Source: Lentibacter algarum (lineage in GTDB: Bacteria; Pseudomonadota; Alphaproteobacteria; Rhodobacterales; Rhodobacteraceae). Taken from it: DNA of 64,000 nt. Under the pieces are notes generated by a model. That model was given only the letters and a program-made list of their open reading frames with translations. It searched no databases and was not told the origin of the DNA. The stretch is taken from NCBI RefSeq assembly GCF_040580765.1, contig NZ_CP158687.1, positions 806,001-870,000 of the forward strand, in the 5' to 3' direction. Of the stretch, positions 51,993-60,470 are shown piece after piece (position 1 is the first letter of the stretch; each line of letters opens with the position of its first letter). Both the position numbers and the translations under genes were made by a program.

Positions 51993-52784
51993 ATGAAAAA
52001 GCCAAAGTGGGTTGTGGAAAAAGAACGTGGCAAAAAGTTGGAGGCCGCCGAGACGGTGTGGCTCTTTGGTTTACACGCTGTTCGCGATGCTCTTGCCAAC
52101 CCTAAGCGTGAGAAACTGCGCCTTATCGTTACGCTTAATGCGCAAACTAAGCTTGCCGACGTGATTGCTCAAAGTGGGATGGAGCCGGAGGTTTCTGATC
52201 CGCGTAAATTTTCTGCGCCTTTGGACCCTCAGTCTGTGCATCAAGGGGCTGCGCTTGAAGTGAAGGCTCTCGACTGGGGCTCTGTGGCGGATGCCTGCGT
52301 CAGCGGGGGCGATGAGCGGCCTGCACGCGTTTTGTTGCTTGATCGGGTGTCAGACCCGCACAATGTGGGGGCTATTCTGCGCTCGGCTGAAGTATTTGGC
52401 GCGCGCGCCGTGATCGGAACAAAGCGCCATGCTGCGCCAGAAACAGGCGCTTTGGCCAAGACAGCAAGTGGTGCGTTGGAACGTCAGCCTTACCTGCGTG
52501 TCACGAATCTCTCGCGTGCGATGGACGAGCTTAAAGGCTACGGGTATTTTCTAATTGGTCTTGATGGAGATGCAGAGACCACGCTTGACGCCGAGCTGGA
52601 AGGCTATCAAGACCGTCCCGTTGCCTTGGTTTTGGGCGCAGAGGGGCCAGGGCTTCGCGAAAAGACAAAAGAACAATGTGACGTTTTGGCGAAGATCGAT
52701 TTTGCGGGGGACTTTGGGTCTTTGAATGTTTCAAATGCTGCTGCCGTGTCGCTTTATGCCGCCACTCGGCAAAAATCAGCCTGA
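51993..52784 (+). CDS. rlmB: 23S rRNA 2'-O-methyltransferase, TrmH/SpoU family (RlmB)
   Basis: SPOUT-fold rRNA methyltransferase of 263 residues. The substrate-binding N-terminal domain starts at WLFGLHAVRDALANP; the knotted catalytic part carries LLLDRVSDPHNVGAILRSAEVFG (motif 1), PVALVLGAEGPGLREKTKEQCD (motif 2) and SLNVSNAAAVSLYA (motif 3). The family methylates G2251 of 23S rRNA. It is a single gene, next to and divergent from tRNA-Tyr, with ACAGGG upstream of the ATG. Confidence 0.93.
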   Translation: MKKPKWVVEKERGKKLEAAETVWLFGLHAVRDALANPKREKLRLIVTLNAQTKLADVIAQSGMEPEVSDPRKFSAPLDPQSVHQGAALEVKALDWGSVADACVSGGDERPARVLLLDRVSDPHNVGAILRSAEVFGARAVIGTKRHAAPETGALAKTASGALERQPYLRVTNLSRAMDELKGYGYFLIGLDGDAETTLDAELEGYQDRPVALVLGAEGPGLREKTKEQCDVLAKIDFAGDFGSLNVSNAAAVSLYAATRQKSA

Positions 52785-52831
52785 ATTAACGCTTTGTTCA
52801 CAGGTTTTTTACATCCTCTTTATAAGTTGGA

Positions 52832-52935
52832 AATCGTTCCTACATCTAATCCAGAAGCAGGATGGAACACCTGCTTTGGAAACACTGTCCCTCGTTCCGT
52901 AACTGCGCTCAAGCTCGACTTGGGCGCTTTTTTTT
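52832..52935 (+). ncRNA. Candidate small RNA between rlmB and the CoA-binding protein gene
   Basis: A promoter-like TTCACA-N18-TATAAG (52797-52826) is followed about 100 bases later by a strong terminator. Between them lie a GGAA-ATCG-TTCC stem (52829-52840), a 10-bp stem with one bulge (52851-52861 with 52870-52879) and the terminator hairpin. No reading frame of note. Start point is inferred. Confidence 0.5.
52905..52935 (+). terminator. Strong intrinsic terminator
   Basis: GCGCTCAAG pairs with CTTGGGCGC (9 bp, one G-T) across a 5-base loop, followed by T8. It lies upstream of the CoA-binding protein gene and 120 bases after the rlmB stop, so it ends either rlmB or a separate small RNA. 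Confidence 0.85.
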
Positions 52936-52962
52936 GATCAATAGGATATGAGGGAGATATAA

Positions 52963-53436
52963 ATGAGCGAGATCTATACCGACCGTTTTCTGAAGGATGT
53001 GATGTCGCGCGCAAAGAAGGTCGCGATTGTTGGACTGTCCAGTAAAGAAACACGCCCCAGCTTTTTTGTGGGGCGCTATCTGAAGTTGCGAGGGTATGAA
53101 ATTTTCCCTGTGAACCCTGCCTATGTCGGGAAAGACTTTTTGGGTGCTCCTTATGTTGGCAGCCTCGCAGAGCTTCCTCTAGACACTGATTTTTTGGATA
53201 TTTTTCGTCGTTCCGAAGATGTTTTGCCAATTGTGGAAGAGGCTTTGGAGCGCTTGCCCAAACTCCAAACAATCTGGATGCAGATCGGCGTCATCAATGA
53301 AGAGGCGGCCGCGCACGCTCGTGAACGTGGCGTGGACGTCGTCATGGGCCGCTGTCCCAAGATTGAATATCAGCGTCTCTTCGGTGAGTTGCGGCGTGGT
53401 GGGTTCAACACCGGTGTGATCAGTTCCAAGCTCTGA
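52963..53436 (+). CDS. CoA-binding domain protein (YccU type)
   Basis: A 157-residue Rossmann-fold protein of the YccU/succinyl-CoA-synthetase-alpha-like CoA-binding family. It shows KKVAIVGLSSKETRPSFFVGRYLK, YEIFPVNPAYVGKDFLGAPYVGSL, IFRRSEDVLPIVEEAL and VVMGRCPKIEYQRL. Biochemical role is not known. A GAGGGAGA site precedes the ATG. It is convergent with hisE; the gap shows no clear terminator. Confidence 0.92.
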   Translation: MSEIYTDRFLKDVMSRAKKVAIVGLSSKETRPSFFVGRYLKLRGYEIFPVNPAYVGKDFLGAPYVGSLAELPLDTDFLDIFRRSEDVLPIVEEALERLPKLQTIWMQIGVINEEAAAHARERGVDVVMGRCPKIEYQRLFGELRRGGFNTGVISSKL

Positions 53437-53505
53437 ACGTGTTTCGTCGCGTTAAGCAGCTGGGCGTTGCCACAGGATCCCTCGTTTTTGCTCAGAGATA
53501 ACGTT

Positions 53506-53817
53506 CTAATTCTGGCGTGAGGCTTTTTCAGCGATGCCGGAGCGGGACTGACGGCGCTCAAGTTCGGCCATGACATCAGAGATACTTACTTCATTGGCAT
53601 AGAGCACAACGAGGAGGTGGAAAAGGAGATCGGCTGCCTCGGATGTGAGGCCTGCTTTGTTGCCTTTAACGGCCTCAATCACCGTCTCGATTGCTTCCTC
53701 TCCCAGCTTCTCTGCAACTTTGTCGCGCCCTTGGGCTAGGAGCTTGGCTGTCCAGCTGTCCTCCGGAGAGGCTTTTGCACGAGTGGCGATGATGGCTTCA
53801 AGCTCGTCTAGTGTCAT
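53506..53817 (-). CDS. hisE: Phosphoribosyl-ATP pyrophosphatase
   Basis: Second step of histidine synthesis, hydrolysing PR-ATP to PR-AMP. The 103-residue protein is a stand-alone His[40 protein letters not shown] (metal-binding Glu/Glu), [16 protein letters not shown]. No HisI domain is fused. It overlaps the hisF stop by four bases and ends the his block. Confidence 0.96.
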   Translation of the reverse strand: MTLDELEAIIATRAKASPEDSWTAKLLAQGRDKVAEKLGEEAIETVIEAVKGNKAGLTSEAADLLFHLLVVLYANEVSISDVMAELERRQSRSGIAEKASRQN

Positions 53818-54578
53818 TCTTCGATCCTCATGGGAATGCCCGCGGCCTGCATGTACTCTTTGGCCTCTTTTATGGAATATGTGCCGAAGTGAAAGATCGA
53901 CGCGGCTAAGACGGCGCTTGCGTGACCTTCTTTCACGCCTTCAACCAGATGCTCTAAATTACCAACGCCACCAGATGCGATCACTGGTACGCTAACAGCA
54001 TCGGAGATCGCACGGGTGAGGGGAAGATTATAGCCTGCTTTGGTTCCGTCGCGGTCCATTGAGGTCAAGAGAATTTCGCCAGCGCCGTTTTTTGTCACCA
54101 GTTTGGCAAACTCGACGGCGTCAATGCCTGTGGATTTACGACCCCCATGGGTGAAAATCTCCCATTTGCCTGAGCTTACCGTTTTTGCGTCAATTGCCAC
54201 AACGATACATTGCGAGCCAAAATGTGCTGATGCCTCGCCGACCACATCTGGGTTAGCGACGGCAGCAGAGTTGAAGCTGACCTTATCAGCACCTGCAAGA
54301 AGCAAGTCGCGCACGTCCTGAACCGTGCGCACACCGCCGCCGACAGTGAGGGGGATATAGCATTGCTCAGCTGTGCGGGTGACCATGTCAAACATGGTTC
54401 CACGGTTCTCGTGGGTTGCATGAATATCGAGGAAACAAAGCTCATCAGCGCCAGCGGCGTCATAGGCTTTGGCAGCATCAACTGGGTCGCCCGCATCGCG
54501 CAGGCCGACAAAGTTCACCCCTTTGACGACGCGTCCGTCAGCGACATCAAGGCAAGGAATGATACGGGTTTTCAGCAT
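53814..54578 (-). CDS. hisF: Imidazole glycerol phosphate synthase, cyclase subunit
   Basis: Cyclase half of the HisHF synthase, a 254-residue TIM barrel. It begins [23 protein letters not shown] (catalytic Asp of the CLD motif) and has [17 protein letters not shown] and [17 protein letters not shown] (second catalytic Asp). It follows hisA by three bases and overlaps hisE. The partner hisH is not adjacent but lies beyond hisA and the DUF2147 gene. Confidence 0.97.
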   Translation of the reverse strand: MLKTRIIPCLDVADGRVVKGVNFVGLRDAGDPVDAAKAYDAAGADELCFLDIHATHENRGTMFDMVTRTAEQCYIPLTVGGGVRTVQDVRDLLLAGADKVSFNSAAVANPDVVGEASAHFGSQCIVVAIDAKTVSSGKWEIFTHGGRKSTGIDAVEFAKLVTKNGAGEILLTSMDRDGTKAGYNLPLTRAISDAVSVPVIASGGVGNLEHLVEGVKEGHASAVLAASIFHFGTYSIKEAKEYMQAAGIPMRIEE

Positions 54579-54581
54579 GCT

Positions 54582-55304
54582 TCAGCCCTTCATAAGCGCG
54601 AGCGCTTCTTTTAAATCGATAGCTCCATCATAGAGTGCGCGGCCCGATATCGCGCCGTTGAGAGGGGCGCCGCATGTCTTGAGTGCCTGAAGGTCTGCAA
54701 GCGATGAAACGCCTCCAGACGCAATGATGGGGATACTAACGGCATTTCCGAGCGCCGCTGTTTCTTCCACGTTGGGCCCTTTCATCGCGCCGTCCCGATT
54801 GATGTCCGTATAAATGATCGCTGCAACGCCTGCGTCTTCAAAAGATTTGGCGAGGTCTGTAGCATTGACATTGGTCTCTTCTGCCCAGCCTTTTGTTGCC
54901 ACCATACCTTTGCGGGCATCTATGCCAACGGCAACTTTGCCGGGGAACTCGCGAGCAGCGTCACGTACGAGTTGTGGGTTTTCAACTGCCACAGTGCCAA
55001 GGATCACCCGAGCAAGACCGCGGCTGATCCAGCGTTCGATTGTAGCCATATCACGGATTCCACCACCAAGTTGGGCGGGGACATTTGTTTGTTTGAGGAT
55101 TTCTTCGACAGGTGCTGCGTTGACAGGCTCACCTGCAAAAGCACCATTGAGATCAACAAGGTGGAGCCATTCGCAGCCCGCTGCAACGAACTCCAAGGCT
55201 TGCGCAGCCGGGTTCTCGTTGAATACAGTTTCTTGGTCCATTTCGCCATGAACAAGGCGCACGGCGCGGCCGTCTTTAAGGTCAATTGCCGGGTAGAGGA
55301 TCAT
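54582..55304 (-). CDS. hisA: ProFAR isomerase
   Basis: Isomerase upstream of HisF in histidine synthesis, 240-residue TIM barrel. Motifs: [19 protein letters not shown] (catalytic Asp), [14 protein letters not shown] and [15 protein letters not shown] (second Asp). Starts ATG at 55304. The divergent DUF2147 gene begins 131 bases away, so hisA-hisF-hisE probably have their own promoter there. Confidence 0.97.
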   Translation of the reverse strand: MILYPAIDLKDGRAVRLVHGEMDQETVFNENPAAQALEFVAAGCEWLHLVDLNGAFAGEPVNAAPVEEILKQTNVPAQLGGGIRDMATIERWISRGLARVILGTVAVENPQLVRDAAREFPGKVAVGIDARKGMVATKGWAEETNVNATDLAKSFEDAGVAAIIYTDINRDGAMKGPNVEETAALGNAVSIPIIASGGVSSLADLQALKTCGAPLNGAISGRALYDGAIDLKEALALMKG

Positions 55305-55435
55305 GCTAAAGTCCTGTGAAAAAGATGTTGGGAGCTTTATGCACGCGAGCGCACGAAATGCAATGTGACCTCAAGTCATGCTTGCGTGGAATCGCTCTGC
55401 ACGCTCAAGATAGTTGAAGATTGGGAGGTCTTATC

Positions 55436-55822
55436 ATGAAAAGAATACTTATTTTGTCGCTGGCAAGTCTGTTTTATACGGGCGCAGCAATGGCTGATCC
55501 TGCGCTTGGGCTTTGGAAAACCGAAGTAGACGACGGCGCCTATGCACATGTAGAGATTAGCCCTTGCGGTGCGAATGTATGCGGTACCATTGTCCAAACG
55601 TTCAATGACAGTGGTGAGTACAACTCACCAAATAAAGGCAAACAAATTGTCCGTGCAATGAGCCCAAAGGGAGAAGGTGCTTATGAGGGCAAGGTCTGGC
55701 GTCCGTCAAATGACAAAATTTATTTTGGCAAAATGCAGGTTGGTGGAAAAAAACTGACGCTGAAAGGCTGTGTCGCTGGCGGATTGCTTTGTGCCAGTCA
55801 GAAATGGACCAAAATCAACTGA
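55436..55822 (+). CDS. DUF2147 family secreted protein
   Basis: A 128-residue protein with a clear signal peptide (MKRILILSLASLFYTGAAMA, cleavage after AMA) and a small DUF2147 domain: DPALGLWKTEVDDGAYAHVEI, CGANVCGTIV, VWRPSNDKIYFGKM, LKGCVAGGLLC. Predicted periplasmic; function unknown. A GGGAGG site supports the ATG at 55436 over an upstream in-frame ATG at 55421. It lies on the opposite strand in the his gene group, between hisH and hisA. Confidence 0.9.
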   Translation: MKRILILSLASLFYTGAAMADPALGLWKTEVDDGAYAHVEISPCGANVCGTIVQTFNDSGEYNSPNKGKQIVRAMSPKGEGAYEGKVWRPSNDKIYFGKMQVGGKKLTLKGCVAGGLLCASQKWTKIN

Positions 55823-55834
55823 ATCTGATCGAGA

Positions 55835-56473
55835 TCACGGCTGCCATGTCAGGAAATTGCCAATCATTCTGAGGCCTGTTTCCTGACTTTTTTCGGGGTG
55901 AAACTGCACTCCAACAAGATTGTCCCGACCGACGACAGCCGTGATTTTTCCGCCATGCTCTGTGCTGGCAAGTCGTTCGGCAGCGTCGTCGACGACGAAG
56001 TGGTAAGAATGCACGAAATAGCAGTGCTTTCCTCCAGTTACGCCGGAAAAGAGCGGATGATCGTGCTCGATATCTAGCGCATTCCAGCCCATGTGAGGGA
56101 CGCGCAATGTGGGGTCCGATGGGATTATTTTGCGCACTTCGCCTTTGATCCAGTCAAAGCCCATTGTCTCTTCATACTCAAGCCCGCGCGTCGCCAGCAT
56201 TTGCATGCCTATGCAAATGCCCATGAAGGGGCGGGCGCGATGAATAACCACCTCTTGCAACGCTTCGAAGATGCCTTTGTGATCAAAAAGAGCTTTGTGG
56301 CAGGCGGGGAAAGCGCCGTCGCCCGGTAGGACCACCCGGTCAGCCTTAAGAACTGTTTCAGGGTCGGACGTTACGATCACATCGCCAGCCCCCATCTCGT
56401 GAGCCATGCGCTCAAAAGCCTTGTGAGCGGAGTGTAAATTTCCGCTGTCATAGTCAACGATGGCTGTTAGCAT
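55835..56473 (-). CDS. hisH: Imidazole glycerol phosphate synthase, glutaminase subunit
   Basis: Class I glutamine amidotransferase (212 residues) that feeds ammonia to HisF. The oxyanion/nucleophile region is FMGICIGMQMLATRGLEYEE (Cys), and the His/Glu pair is in VGVQFHPEKSQETGLRM. Starts 3 bases after the hisB stop, so the two are co-transcribed. Convergent with the DUF2147 gene (12-base gap). Confidence 0.97.
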   Translation of the reverse strand: MLTAIVDYDSGNLHSAHKAFERMAHEMGAGDVIVTSDPETVLKADRVVLPGDGAFPACHKALFDHKGIFEALQEVVIHRARPFMGICIGMQMLATRGLEYEETMGFDWIKGEVRKIIPSDPTLRVPHMGWNALDIEHDHPLFSGVTGGKHCYFVHSYHFVVDDAAERLASTEHGGKITAVVGRDNLVGVQFHPEKSQETGLRMIGNFLTWQP

Positions 56474-56476
56474 GGC

Positions 56477-57064
56477 TCAGAGTGTGCCTTTTGTCGAAGG
56501 GATGGACCCCGCAGCGCGCAAGTCAGCCTCGAGAGCAACACGTAAGGCGCGCGCAACGGCTTTGAACGCAGCTTCAGCGATGTGATGAGAGTTGAAGCCG
56601 TGCAGAGCATCGACATGCAGGGTGAGACCTGCATGCGTGCTAAAGGCTTGGAAGAATTCTCGCACAAGCTCTGTATCGAATGTGCCGATTTTAGCAGTTG
56701 GCATATCAACATTCCAAACCAGGAAAGGACGGCCTGAAATATCGAGGGCTGCGCGCACAAGCGCGTCATCCATCGGTAAAAGGCAGGAGCCGTAGCGGTT
56801 TATTCCAGCTTTGTTGCCGACGGCTATTGCAAGCGCTTGGCCCAAGGCGATGCCTACATCTTCTACACTGTGGTGATCATCAATGTGCAGATCGCCTTCG
56901 CAAAGTACATTCATATCCATCATCGCGTGGCGGGCAAGCTGATCTAGCATGTGATCAAAGAACCCAACGCCTGTCTGGTTGTCATAGCGGCCTGTACCAT
57001 CAAGCGTTAGCTCGACAGTAATTTTGGTTTCGCTTGTGTGGCGAGAGACGGTAGCTTGGCGCAT
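56477..57064 (-). CDS. hisB: Imidazoleglycerol-phosphate dehydratase
   Basis: Mn-dependent dehydratase of histidine synthesis, 195 residues (single-domain form without the phosphatase). Motifs: [33 protein letters not shown] and the second-half [15 protein letters not shown]. The start [10 protein letters not shown] gives the family length; a longer frame upstream is rejected. AAAGGA lies 8 bases before the ATG. First gene of the his block. Confidence 0.97.
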   Translation of the reverse strand: MRQATVSRHTSETKITVELTLDGTGRYDNQTGVGFFDHMLDQLARHAMMDMNVLCEGDLHIDDHHSVEDVGIALGQALAIAVGNKAGINRYGSCLLPMDDALVRAALDISGRPFLVWNVDMPTAKIGTFDTELVREFFQAFSTHAGLTLHVDALHGFNSHHIAEAAFKAVARALRVALEADLRAAGSIPSTKGTL

Positions 57065-57205
57065 CGGGTTTTCCTTTGTTCTGGGGTGCTTATAAGGCGA
57101 GGATACGCGAGGGAAAAGCCCTGAGATCAAATGGCTTGAGAAGAGACGTTGCGCCTGTTGCAGACGCGTGGCAGTGTCAGGCTGCAATGCGAAAAGGAAA
57201 GCGCC

Positions 57206-57445
57206 ATGTCAGATTGTGTGTTTGTTCAACTCAGATGCAAACCCGGCACGACCTACAAGGTCGCCGAAGCGCTTCTCTTGAAAGAGTTGCATTCGGAGCT
57301 CTATTCAACAAGTGGCGAATGGGATCTCCTTTTGAAAGTCTATGTCCCGAAGGGAGAGGACGTGGGGAAGTTTGTGAATGAGCGGTTGTTGGATGTGGTT
57401 GGGATTGAGCGGTCTTTGACCACGTTGACCTTCAAAGCGTTCTAA
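57206..57445 (+). CDS. Stand-alone Lrp/AsnC ligand-binding (RAM) domain protein
   Basis: A 79-residue protein that is only the effector domain of Lrp-type regulators, without the DNA-binding half. It reads [40 protein letters not shown] and [16 protein letters not shown], the full RAM fold. Such proteins may sense amino acids or pair with full-length Lrp proteins. AAAAGGAAA precedes the ATG; a longer in-frame start upstream lacks a site. Divergent from hisB (141-base gap). Confidence 0.88.
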   Translation: MSDCVFVQLRCKPGTTYKVAEALLLKELHSELYSTSGEWDLLLKVYVPKGEDVGKFVNERLLDVVGIERSLTTLTFKAF

Positions 57446-57558
57446 TATTTCAAAAAATATTTTCGGGCGGCGCGTGAGCGGCTGTTTCTCTGATTTGAGA
57501 GGGGCGGCTTTGCGGGCGATTGGGGCATTCGCATGGCGATGCAAAACAGGTGCCCAGA

Positions 57559-57611
57559 ACGACGAAAGGCCACCCGAAGGTGGCCTTGTCGTTTCTCTCG
57601 TGAGAGAGAAA
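57559..57611 (-). terminator. Double hairpin downstream of tRNA-Gly
   Basis: Read on the minus strand after the tRNA: first an 8-bp stem (57592-57599 with 57604-57611), then a 9-bp stem with a TTCG tetraloop (57566-57574 with 57579-57587) extended by 5 outer pairs, followed by TTCTG. Probable terminator of the tRNA-Gly transcript. Confidence 0.6.
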
Positions 57612-57612
57612 T

Positions 57613-57687
57613 TGGAGCGGGCGAGGCGATTCGAACGCCCGACCCTAACCTTGGCAAGGTTATGCTCTACCCCTGAGCTACGCCCGC
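57613..57687 (-). tRNA. tRNA-Gly (GCC)
   Basis: 75 bases with encoded CCA. Acceptor GCGGGCG pairs with CGCCCGC; D arm GCTC-AGGGGTA-GAGC; anticodon loop TTGCCAA with anticodon GCC (plus-strand bases 57653-57655); T arm CGGGCGTTCGAATCGCC as usual. Confidence 0.96.
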
Positions 57688-57771
57688 TTCCTTGGGTAGG
57701 GGTGATCTAATAAATGCCGCGCTGAGCCGCAAGAGGAAAAGTGCAGAAACACATCTTTTTTTCTGACGCGC

Positions 57772-58155
57772 TTAGAAAGCCAATGCGAGACAGCTCACAG
57801 ACGCAAGCAAAAGCCCTGTAAATGTAAGGTACACGCCTGATTTGCGTAGAGAAATAATTTGTGGCGTCCGTCCGAAGCCATAGGCATGTGCGAGCCGCCC
57901 AAGGAGCAAAAGACTGCCGAGCAGATGGATCAGCCAGTTGGGCCCGCCCTGAAGCTCGGCCATGGCAATGAGTAAAAGCGTGAGCGGCGCGTATTCGGCG
58001 CAGTTGGACTGGGCACGCATCGCTTTGATCAGGGCTTTCTCGCCGCCATCTCCAACGGAAACTTTGAGCGCCAGGCGTTGGCGGATCACATTGACGCTGA
58101 GGAGGAGAAACAAAAGCCCGATGGGGGCGGCGTAAAGGGGGGTAATGCTGAGCAT
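57772..58155 (-). CDS. MAPEG family membrane protein
   Basis: Four-span membrane protein of 127 residues of the MAPEG family (microsomal glutathione transferase-like). Features: PLYAAPIGLLFLLLSVNVIRQR, KALIKAMRAQSNCAEYAPLTLLLIA (the MRAQ-N-E core), GRLAHAYGFGRTP and a C-terminal hydrophobic segment. Role in bacteria is often detoxification of hydrophobic electrophiles; not proven here. Transcribed toward tRNA-Gly's 5' side. The 5' gap contains the second triple GTGCAC element. Confidence 0.92.
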   Translation of the reverse strand: MLSITPLYAAPIGLLFLLLSVNVIRQRLALKVSVGDGGEKALIKAMRAQSNCAEYAPLTLLLIAMAELQGGPNWLIHLLGSLLLLGRLAHAYGFGRTPQIISLRKSGVYLTFTGLLLASVSCLALAF

Positions 58156-58512
58156 GTGAGCCTCACTTTCTAGGTGGAAAGCTTGGCGCGCTGCGGGCTC
58201 GCAGGCAAGAAAAAACGCGCGTCAGGCGCGCTCGCAAAACGGGCGTTAAGATTTGAAAATCCTGCGATTCGGGGGGGGTGAAAAGCGTGCACACCCCGTG
58301 CACAACCCGTGCACCGGCAAAACGGGTTTTGAGAATTTGGGAAAAAGGGGCCGAATATGAAGAGCGCGCACGGTGGTGCTGGGAGATGTTAGGGAAAGCG
58401 TTTGCGGGAGGGGCGAATGGCAGGTTTGAGCACCGAGTGTCGGGTGCTGCTGCTTGCCCAATGTCTGCTCGGGGCACTCCTGTCAATGTAGAGCCTTCAT
58501 GTTCATGTAGGC
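58156..58512. other. 357-base gap with the second GTGCAC element
   Basis: No gene is supported. A minus-strand frame across 58163-58654 is low-complexity and overlaps the dioxygenase gene. The gap holds the triple GTGCAC element (58271-58314) preceded by a G8 tract. Confidence 0.5.
58271..58314 (-). repeat. Triple GTGCAC element with C-rich tail, copy 2 (inverted)
   Basis: Three GTGCAC palindromes at 58287, 58298 and 58309, again 11 bases apart. On the minus strand they are followed by GCTTTTCACCCCCCCC, matching copy 1 at 40784-40825 except in the 5-base linkers. It lies about 115-160 bases upstream of the MAPEG gene. Confidence 0.75.
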
Positions 58513-59340
58513 TTACAAATTTGACAGCGCGACGCCATCCACGGTGACCCTGTGCATGAGGCGGCGAAACCCCTGGTAATCGTTGATCGCTTTGTGCCAG
58601 GTGGCCCGGTTGTCCCACATGGTAACATCCCCTTCCTGCCATCTGACGCGGCATTGGAACTCGGGCTGTTTACAGTGCTCATAGAGCATATTGAGGATGG
58701 CAGCAGATTCGTCTGGCTTTAGACCTTCGATATGCGTCGTGAAAACCGGATTCACGAAAATTCCACGGCGCCCGCTGAGCGGATGGCGAATAACGACAGG
58801 GTGGTGCGCATCTTGCGTTGCCGCATCGGCATTGCTCAGCCGCCCGCTCTTGGCCGCTTCGCTGTCCGAGGTACTCACGCCGAAGACATGACGAGACGAA
58901 TGTATGGCCGTCAACCCATCCAGAAACCGGCGCATGGGTTCCGACAACGCCTCATAGGCCGCACCCATTGACACGAACAGGGTATCTCCTCCGTAGGGCG
59001 GCATTTCAATCGCGTGCAGGATCGACCCCATCGCCGGAACCTGATCGTAGGAATGGTCGGTGTGCCAGCCTTCGCCCACTGCTTCTTTCTGATCCTTTTC
59101 CTTCAGGACCGTCGCGATTTCGGGGTGACCGTCGACGGGCTTAAAAAAGCGGTTGATATTGATGGGACCAAAGCGGCGCGCAAAGTCCAAATGGTCTTCA
59201 GGGGAAATCTCTTGGTCGCGCAGCACAATGACAGAATGCTTGGCAAAGGCTGCATGGATTTCTTCGTACTGCTCCCGATCTCTTACATCGGCACCAAGAA
59301 TCTCGGCTCCCAAGCCGCCAGTCAAAGGTCTGATTTCCAT
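58513..59340 (-). CDS. TauD/TfdA family 2-oxoglutarate dioxygenase
   Basis: Fe(II)/2-oxoglutarate dioxygenase of 275 residues that hydroxylates a small anionic substrate, such as a sulfonate or carboxylate. The facial triad is present: GWHTDHSY (His and Asp) and the distal His in RRLMHRVTVDG with the 2OG-binding Arg nearby. MEIRPLTGGLGAEILGADV is a typical N-terminus. A LysR regulator gene is divergent, about 90 bases away, which usually means substrate-induced control. Substrate not predictable; taurine use is only one option. Confidence 0.92.
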   Translation of the reverse strand: MEIRPLTGGLGAEILGADVRDREQYEEIHAAFAKHSVIVLRDQEISPEDHLDFARRFGPININRFFKPVDGHPEIATVLKEKDQKEAVGEGWHTDHSYDQVPAMGSILHAIEMPPYGGDTLFVSMGAAYEALSEPMRRFLDGLTAIHSSRHVFGVSTSDSEAAKSGRLSNADAATQDAHHPVVIRHPLSGRRGIFVNPVFTTHIEGLKPDESAAILNMLYEHCKQPEFQCRVRWQEGDVTMWDNRATWHKAINDYQGFRRLMHRVTVDGVALSNL

Positions 59341-59431
59341 CGGTTCGCTCCCAATTTGCTCGTGGTCAGACTACGGGATTGCACAAGAACAGAAAAACTG
59401 AATAATTTTACAGTAAAGGACAATTTTATTG

Positions 59432-60328
59432 ATGATACGGTTTTCGCTTCGCCAACTCACCTTTCTTTCTGAGACCGCGCGCTGTGGCGGCATCGCACCT
59501 GCGGCACGGAATCTGAACATCTCCCCCGCGGCGATCTCCGCGGCGCTCGACAAACTCGAAGCCGTAACAGGCCTAACCCTGTTTGACCGCTTTCCCGCAC
59601 GGGGTATGCGTTTGACACGCGCCGGCAAGGAGTTCCTCGTTGATGCTGAGGACCTGTTGAAGCGAGCAGGTGCACTGGACCGGCATGCTCTCGAATTGGC
59701 CAAGGGGGAAATCGGCACCATCCGTGTCGGGACACACTTTGCTATGGCCCAGCAGATTGTGTTACCTTCTGTTCTGACATTCAGGGACCGCTTTCCTCGG
59801 GTCCGTATCGAAGTCATTGAAAAAGATTTCCCAAGCCTTGTTGCTGCGCTTGATGCGGGAGAGGTGGATGCACTTGTTGTTTTCAATCAGGGATTTGATG
59901 CTGAGCGATTTGACGTCGAAACCCTGAAGGTGCTGCCGCCCTTGGTGTTGCTACCCGCAACGCACCCTTTGGCAATGGCAGAAAGTATTCAGCTTCAGGA
60001 TCTGTCCAACATTCCTTATATAGCCGTGTCCCGCGCTGGTCCCGGCCCCAGCTATCTTGACTTGTTGCGGGCTGCCGGACTTGACCCCGAGGTGCCGCTG
60101 ACCTCGCAATCACGAGAAATGGTGCAAGCTTACGTTGGAAAGGGGTTGGGCTTTACGCTTGTTGGCTTCCCGCCGAGCCGCAACCTGACGATTGAGGGCG
60201 ATATTGTTGTTACGCGCCCCCTTGCTCAAGAGATTGGCCAGTTCGAGGTCGTCCTCGCAATGGGGCGCAGGCTACAGCAAACTGAACTGATCACCGCTTT
60301 TCTTGATATGTGTCGGGCCCAGATCTGA
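59432..60328 (+). CDS. LysR family transcriptional regulator
   Basis: LysR-type regulator (298 residues) of the divergent dioxygenase gene by position. The N-terminal HTH is FSLRQLTFLSETARCGGIAPAARNL...SPAAISAALDKLE, followed by GLTLFDRFPARGMRLTRAG and a periplasmic-binding-like effector domain (GTIRVGTHFAMAQQIVLPSVL, VDALVVFNQGF). AAAGGA lies 11 bases upstream of the ATG; a TTG one codon earlier is possible. Ends 140 bases before the convergent pyruvate carboxylase stop. Confidence 0.93.
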   Translation: MIRFSLRQLTFLSETARCGGIAPAARNLNISPAAISAALDKLEAVTGLTLFDRFPARGMRLTRAGKEFLVDAEDLLKRAGALDRHALELAKGEIGTIRVGTHFAMAQQIVLPSVLTFRDRFPRVRIEVIEKDFPSLVAALDAGEVDALVVFNQGFDAERFDVETLKVLPPLVLLPATHPLAMAESIQLQDLSNIPYIAVSRAGPGPSYLDLLRAAGLDPEVPLTSQSREMVQAYVGKGLGFTLVGFPPSRNLTIEGDIVVTRPLAQEIGQFEVVLAMGRRLQQTELITAFLDMCRAQI

Positions 60329-60399
60329 GGCACCTGTTGGGGCCGTTGCTTGGGCGAGAGTGTGGTGGAGTGTAGAGCCGGAAAACGTGCGCATAAGGC

Positions 60400-60429
60400 A
60401 TGGCCCGCCTGTTTGCACGGGCGGGCCAT
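60400..60429. terminator. Hairpin between convergent LysR and pyc genes
   Basis: ATGGCCCGCC pairs perfectly with GGCGGGCCAT across a 10-base loop. There is no T-run, but the position between two convergent genes suggests a transcript-end structure. Confidence 0.5.
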
Positions 60430-60470
60430 TAGAATGCGCGCCGTTTGTGGGCGCGTGCTTTGGTCTTGCG

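Noticed and set aside
58163..58654. 163-codon minus-strand frame between MAPEG and dioxygenase genes
   Set aside because: It overlaps the dioxygenase 3' end and covers the GTGCAC element; its composition is low-complexity and it has no motif.
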